64,000 nucleotides of DNA from Clostridiales bacterium (GTDB lineage: Bacteria > Bacillota > Clostridia > Christensenellales > Aristaeellaceae). The DNA is taken from contig SFET01000004.1 of NCBI GenBank assembly GCA_004557125.1, positions 1 through 64,000 of the forward strand, read 5' to 3'. The notes under the pieces were generated by a model. It was not told the origin of the DNA, ran no database searches, and worked only from the letters and a program-made list of their open reading frames with translations. The position numbers were made by a program, and so were the translations under genes. Position 1 is the first letter of the stretch. Every line of letters begins with the position of its first letter. Of the stretch, positions 60,449 through 64,000 are shown in pieces.

Positions 60449-61513
60449 ATGTCTCAGAACAACGCTCCCGAACTCTACGCCCACCCCTTCTCCAAGGCCT
60501 ACTGGAAGCAGGCCGCCAGCGAATTCAAGAAGACGAAAGTGCTGATCTTCGCGGCGCTGATGATCGCCCTGCGCGTGGTGCTGAAGATGGTCAGCATTCC
60601 CGTCGGTCCCGACCTGCGCATCAACACGGCGTTCTTCATCAACGCCTACGGTGCGGCGGTGTTCGGGCCGGTGGTGGCCATCGTGGCCGCGGCCATCTCC
60701 GACACCCTGGGCTGCCTGCTGTTTCCCACCGGCGTGTACTTCTTTCCCTTCGTGTTCATCGAGATCGCTGGTTCCCTGGTGTTCGCGCTGTGCTTCTACC
60801 GGGCGAGGATCAGCTCCGCGCGGGTGATGCTGTCCCGCTTCCTGATCGACTTCGGCGTGAACATCGTGCTGAACACGCCCGTGATGGTGCTGTACTACAA
60901 GATGATCCTGGGCAAGTATTACGCCCTGGTCGATCTGCCCCGCATCGCGAAGAATCTATGCATGTTCCCCATCGAATCGATCCTGCTGATCCTGTTCTTC
61001 CGCCTGGTGATCCCGCCGACGAGGCACCTGGGCCTGATCCACGGCGACGTGGAGAAGCTGCGCTTCACGAAGAAGAACATCACCCTGCTGATCGTACTGT
61101 TCGTGGTGGGCGTGGCTGCAGTGTTCGGTTACAGCGTATACAGCTACAACAACACCTCGCTGAGCGCCAGCTACACCGCCTCCGAGCGCCTGGAAAAGAA
61201 CGTCTCCATGCAGCAGTACGTGCTTGAGGACAATCCCGCCCTGTCGGATGCAACGGTTGTGACCGTAATCGAGAGCGCCATCCCCAAGTTCGCCGATCCC
61301 AACGTCACCTACTCCGTGGCGGTCTACACGGTGAACGAGGAGGAGCTTGCCAGCAACATCGCCGAGGCGAAGGAGAAGGATGCGAACTCCACCTACGGCA
61401 TGGACACCCTCAACGGCTACTCCAAGTCCAAGGCCAAGGCCGACGACGCGCTGGAGAGCGCGGGCTACGCCACCATCGTGCTGAACAAGAAGACCGGCGA
61501 GCTGGTCTCCTAA
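60449..61513 (+). CDS. folT: Folate ECF transporter S component (FolT-like) with an extra C-terminal extracytoplasmic domain
   Basis: 354 residues. Residues about 25-195 are an S component: about six helices with ALMIALRVVLKMVSIPVGPDLRINTAFF and a GPVVAIVAAAISDTLGCLLFPTG stretch. Normal S components stop after about 180-200 residues. Here a short polar segment (FTKKN) leads to one more helix (about 210-230, ITLLIVLFVVGVAAVFG) and about 120 residues outside, starting SVYSYNNTSLSASYTASERL and ending NKKTGELVS. The substrate, folate, is inferred from the THF riboswitch. ATG 60449 follows AAGGAGG within the hairpin. No EcfA/T genes are nearby, so the shared energising module is probably elsewhere. 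Confidence 0.85.
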   Translation: MSQNNAPELYAHPFSKAYWKQAASEFKKTKVLIFAALMIALRVVLKMVSIPVGPDLRINTAFFINAYGAAVFGPVVAIVAAAISDTLGCLLFPTGVYFFPFVFIEIAGSLVFALCFYRARISSARVMLSRFLIDFGVNIVLNTPVMVLYYKMILGKYYALVDLPRIAKNLCMFPIESILLILFFRLVIPPTRHLGLIHGDVEKLRFTKKNITLLIVLFVVGVAAVFGYSVYSYNNTSLSASYTASERLEKNVSMQQYVLEDNPALSDATVVTVIESAIPKFADPNVTYSVAVYTVNEEELASNIAEAKEKDANSTYGMDTLNGYSKSKAKADDALESAGYATIVLNKKTGELVS

Positions 61514-61530
61514 TACAGCTTGAGGCCCTG

Positions 61531-61562
61531 CGGGCGGAACCGATCCGGTTCCGCCCGTTTTT
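61531..61562 (+). terminator. Terminator of folT
   Basis: CGGGCGGAACCG pairs with CGGTTCCGCCCG and is followed by five T. Confidence 0.92.
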
Positions 61563-61637
61563 GTATCATGCGCCGACCGAACCCTGAGGCGCAGCGACGC
61601 ATTCTGCAAAAAATGGAAGAAAATGTGCGGAATACGC

Positions 61638-61669
61638 TTGACAAACAATACTATGCGTTGTATAGTATT
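61638..61669 (+). promoter_or_regulatory. Promoter and PadR operator of the padR-DUF1700-DUF4097 operon
   Basis: -35 TTGACA (61638-61643), 17 bases, -10 TATAGT (61661-61666). AATACTAT (61647-61654) and ATAGTATT (61662-61669) are perfect inverted repeats with a 7-base spacer that cover the -10 box; an autoregulatory PadR site is likely. Confidence 0.75.
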
Positions 61670-61689
61670 ACGCAAAAGGAGGTATTTGC

Positions 61690-62010
61690 ATGGATGTACA
61701 GCTCCGGCGCGGCCTGTTGGAGGTCTGCGTGCTGGCGGCGGTGGCCCGGCACGATTCCTACGGCTACCAGATCGTCCGGGAGATGGAGCCCTTTGTCGAG
61801 ATTTCGGAATCCACGCTGTACCCGATCCTGCGCAGACTGGAGGCGGGGGAGATGCTCAGCGTGTACAGCGTGGAGCACAGCGGGCGGCTTCGCAAGTACT
61901 ACCGGATCACAGACAAGGGGCGAATGCGCCTTGCGGAATTTGAGGAGGAATGGTCGGAAATGGTGCGCATACACAGCTTTATTGCGGGAAGGGGAGCAGA
62001 GGATGAATAA
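61690..62010 (+). CDS. PadR family transcriptional regulator
   Basis: 106 residues: the PadR winged helix (about 5-85: LRRGLLEVCVLAAVARHDSYGYQIVREM, ESTLYPILRRLEAGEML, GRLRKYYRITDKG) and a short C-terminal dimer helix, the short PadR-s2 type. Members repress their own operon and release DNA on binding a ligand or stress signal. AAAGGAGG precedes ATG 61690. It overlaps the next gene by eight bases. Confidence 0.93.
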   Translation: MDVQLRRGLLEVCVLAAVARHDSYGYQIVREMEPFVEISESTLYPILRRLEAGEMLSVYSVEHSGRLRKYYRITDKGRMRLAEFEEEWSEMVRIHSFIAGRGAEDE

Positions 62011-62581
62011 GCGGGCGTTTTTGCGGGCGCTGTCGAGGGAGCTGCGGGGATTGCCCCGCGGGGAGCGCGCGGCGTCGCTGGACTACTACGGAGAGATGAT
62101 ACAGGACCGCATGGAGGAGGGCCTGAGCGAGGAGGAGGCGGTGGCCTGCCTGGGCGGCGCGGACGAGATCGCCCGGCAGATCCGTCAGGGGGAGGCACTC
62201 CCGGAGAAGCGCGCACGCCGCTTCAGCGCGTGGGTCATCGTGCTGATCGTGCTGGGCTCGCCGCTGTGGCTGTCGCTGATGATTGCGGCCCTTGCGGTGA
62301 TTCTGGCGGCGTACATCGTGGCCTGGTCGCTGGTCGCCGCGCTGTACGCCGTGCTGCTGGGTTTGGCGGTCTGTGGGTCCTGCGGCCTGCTGGGCTTTGC
62401 GGCGGGCTTAATCAAGGGGAACTTTGCACAGGCCGCGCTGCTGCTGGGCGGCGGCTGCGCATTGCTGGGACTTATGCTGCTGGTTCTGCCGTGGCTCAAT
62501 CGCGTCACGGCGGCGGTGGCCAATGCCAGCGCCTGGTGCGCGCGAAAAATACTGTACCTGTCGGGAAGGGGGAAGGCATGA
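62003..62581 (+). CDS. DUF1700 membrane protein
   Basis: 192 residues. N-terminal helical domain (about 1-70: FLRALSRELRGLPRGERAASLDYYGEMIQDRMEEG with LSEEEAVACLGGADEIARQI), then four to five membrane helices (about 75-175). In many Firmicutes DUF1700 proteins are encoded between a PadR regulator and a DUF4097 protein, as here, and are taken for an envelope stress module. ATG 62003 overlaps padR; the stop overlaps the next ATG. Confidence 0.88.
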   Translation: MNKRAFLRALSRELRGLPRGERAASLDYYGEMIQDRMEEGLSEEEAVACLGGADEIARQIRQGEALPEKRARRFSAWVIVLIVLGSPLWLSLMIAALAVILAAYIVAWSLVAALYAVLLGLAVCGSCGLLGFAAGLIKGNFAQAALLLGGGCALLGLMLLVLPWLNRVTAAVANASAWCARKILYLSGRGKA

Positions 62582-63366
62582 TGCATGCATGGGAAAGAAA
62601 GATTGTGCGCGTGGGTGCGCTGCTGCTGGCCGTTGGCGCGCTGCTGTTTGTGGGCGTTCTGGCGCTGAACGGCTTCAACTTCGATCGCTTTGCCCGGGCG
62701 GTCTCCTACAAACGGACGACCTACTCGCCCGAGGGGGTGTTTGACCGTTTGGATGTATCCGTGGTGAACGCGGACGTCCGGCTGCAGCCCGCACAGGACG
62801 GCACCTGCCGGGTGATCTGCGACGAATCGGGGCGCGGCGCCTACACCGTCGAGGTTCAGGACGGCTTGCTCATGGTGCGCTGCGAAAGCCACTGGTATGA
62901 CAGCATCGGCATCAACCTGAGCGAGCCGGAGCTGACGCTGGTGTTGCCGGAGAAGGAGTATGCCCAGGCGCTGATTCACAGCGTCAGCGGAGACGTGGAC
63001 GTGGGAAGGCTGCACATCGATGCCCTCGCCATTGACACCACCAGCGGCGAGATCGGGCTGGAGAACCTGACGCTGGGCAGCCTGAACGTGGAGACCGTCA
63101 GCGGCGACGTGGATGTGCTGGACAGCGTGGCCTTAGGCGACGTGAGCATCCGCACCACCAGCGGCGAGATCGAGCTGGACAACGCCGACGGCGCGAACTT
63201 TGAGATCACCACCGTCAGCGGCGACGTGGAGGGAACGCTGCGCAGCGGCAAGGAATTCTCCATCCGTAGCGTCAGCGGCGACATCTCCGCGCCGGAATCC
63301 ACGCCGGGCGGCGGTGCGTTCAGCGCTTCCACCACCAGCGGCGAAGTGAAGATCGGCGTAAAATAG
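62578..63366 (+). CDS. DUF4097 (LiaG-like) membrane-anchored beta-solenoid protein
   Basis: 262 residues. One membrane anchor (about 12-32), then a beta domain and a solenoid in which SVSGDV and TTSGEI turns alternate (SGD, SGE, SGD, SGE, SGD, SGD, SGE) at about 20-residue intervals up to the C-terminus. Function in envelope defence is inferred from the operon. The ATGA overlap couples it to the DUF1700 gene; GGGAAGGGGG precedes. Confidence 0.88.
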   Translation: MMHAWERKIVRVGALLLAVGALLFVGVLALNGFNFDRFARAVSYKRTTYSPEGVFDRLDVSVVNADVRLQPAQDGTCRVICDESGRGAYTVEVQDGLLMVRCESHWYDSIGINLSEPELTLVLPEKEYAQALIHSVSGDVDVGRLHIDALAIDTTSGEIGLENLTLGSLNVETVSGDVDVLDSVALGDVSIRTTSGEIELDNADGANFEITTVSGDVEGTLRSGKEFSIRSVSGDISAPESTPGGGAFSASTTSGEVKIGVK

Positions 63367-63379
63367 AAAAACGCAACCC

Positions 63380-63402
63380 GGCCCGGCGCGCTTCACCGGG
63401 CC
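63380..63402 (+). terminator. Hairpin after the DUF4097 gene
   Basis: GGCCCGG pairs with CCGGGCC; no T-run follows, so it may be weak. Confidence 0.4.
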
Positions 63403-63410
63403 AGTGCAAT

Positions 63411-63425
63411 TGCCAATCGTTGGCA
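63411..63425 (+). promoter_or_regulatory. Perfect inverted repeat upstream of the lipoprotein gene
   Basis: TGCCAA-TCG-TTGGCA, 70 bases before the lipoprotein start, overlapping a possible -35 TTGCCA (63410-63415). A possible operator for a dimeric regulator. Confidence 0.4.
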
Positions 63426-63496
63426 GAATGTTCATACTTTGTCCATGCCGGTACAACAATGCAGGGGTAGAATGGCGGGCATTGGAGGATTGAAAC

Positions 63497-64000
63497 ATGA
63501 AGCGATGGATATCAATGCTGATGATTCCTGTGCTCCTGCTCTCCGGCTGCGCAGCGCAGGCGGAAGCGGAGTCTGCGCAGCGCAGCTATGCCGCGGTGGA
63601 GGTGCTGGACCGCGATGGGGAGCTGAGCGGCTCGATCATCTCCGTCAACGCCGGAGAGAGCGCGGTGTGGGCCGCTGCGGGAACGCTGTCTCTGCGGGAT
63701 GCGAGCATCGTGCGCAGCTGCGACGCCCCGTCATACGGGGATGCGGCGCGGCTCTATGGCGCGGGTGCGGCGGTGCTTGCGACCGGCGGATCGATCAATA
63801 TGCGGGATTCTGCCGTCGATACCGACGCACCGGGCGCGGCGGGCCTGTTTGCCTGCGGCGGCCGCCTGGATGCGGCCAACGTCTCCATCAACACCCTGCA
63901 GAGCGATTCCGTGGGAATATGCGCCTCCCTCGAAGGTGTGCTGCGGGCGCAGGCGCTCAGCGTCACCACCGGAGGTACAGATTCGCCTGCGATTCGCGCC
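63497..64000 (+). CDS. Lipoprotein with beta-helix-like repeats, N-terminal part
   Basis: 168 codons to the end of the window; the gene continues. A lipoprotein signal peptide ends LLLSGC, so Cys18 would be lipidated. What follows (AAVLATGGSINMRDSAVD, GLFACGGRLDAANVSIN, GICASLEGVLRAQALSV) repeats at about 24-27 residues, each with a small-residue turn, a beta strand and a Ser/Asp, like a right-handed beta-helix surface protein. It was not recognised further. GGAGG lies nine bases before ATG 63497. Confidence 0.75.
   Translation, partial: MKRWISMLMIPVLLLSGCAAQAEAESAQRSYAAVEVLDRDGELSGSIISVNAGESAVWAAAGTLSLRDASIVRSCDAPSYGDAARLYGAGAAVLATGGSINMRDSAVDTDAPGAAGLFACGGRLDAANVSINTLQSDSVGICASLEGVLRAQALSVTTGGTDSPAIRA

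Noticed and set aside
1..64000. tRNA, rRNA, insertion sequences, prophage genes, CRISPR arrays, attachment sites
   Set aside because: I looked for conserved 16S/23S blocks, tRNA arms, transposase or integrase motifs and regularly spaced repeats and saw none. A tRNA scan by covariance model would be decisive and was not possible here.

Overview
The window is a GC-rich stretch from a Gram-positive anaerobe, most likely a member of the Clostridia from an endospore-forming lineage. The evidence is a serine T-box leader, a tetrahydrofolate riboswitch ahead of an ECF-type S component, a SpoIVFA/SpoIVFB-like pair behind the mre cluster, NfnAB transhydrogenase genes, a YitT protein, sigma-A-type promoters (TTGnnn-N17-TATAAT) and strong GGAGG ribosome binding sites. 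I saw no rRNA or tRNA genes, CRISPR array, prophage or insertion sequence. The placement is inference; the genus is not recognised.

Layout. 1-1455: end of a metF-like gene and an aldo/keto reductase. 1484-10233: a minus-strand cell-shape operon, maf-mreB-mreC-mreD-mrdA(PBP2)-rodA, followed by an inactive M23/SpoIVFA-like protein and a SpoIVFB-like site-2 protease. 10212-15153: an untranslated or poorly coding stretch, a radical SAM protein, a secreted duplicated-domain protein, and an OmpR-type two-component system whose likely operators can be read as 11-bp-phased TTCAGA repeats. 15274-22941: a giant cyclic beta-1,2-glucan synthase-like protein. 23-29.6 kb: YitT, a Cys-rich mini-protein, glpK, an extremely acidic membrane protein and two unknown proteins. 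29.6-36.1 kb: glyQS, T-box-controlled serS, and two paralogous ECF sigma/anti-sigma cassettes flanking serS. 36.1-44.5 kb: an FtsX-type ABC exporter with a long coiled coil, and a natural MalQ-GlgP fusion for alpha-glucan breakdown. 44.6-53.2 kb: HAD phosphatase, glycolipid glycosyltransferase with a CrtO-like partner, a cytidylate-kinase-like protein, sbcD-sbcC and a D-aminoacylase-like amidohydrolase. 53.3-60.1 kb: M28 peptidase, nfnB-nfnA, folC, class II aldolase and a PfkB sugar kinase. 60.2-64 kb: THF-riboswitch-controlled folT with an unusual extra domain, a padR-DUF1700-DUF4097 operon, and the start of a lipoprotein.

One-carbon/folate (metF, folC, folT), redox balance (nfnAB), alpha-glucan and glycerol use (malQ-glgP, glpK), and envelope construction (mre operon, glucan synthase, glycolipid genes) are the themes.

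Seven genes are broken in this sequence: mrdA, the radical SAM gene, the secreted protein at 11.9 kb, the response regulator, glyQS (no stop codon), serS (deletion plus frameshift) and the PfkB gene. Three of them are normally essential, so assembly or base-calling errors are more likely than decay; each is described at its position.
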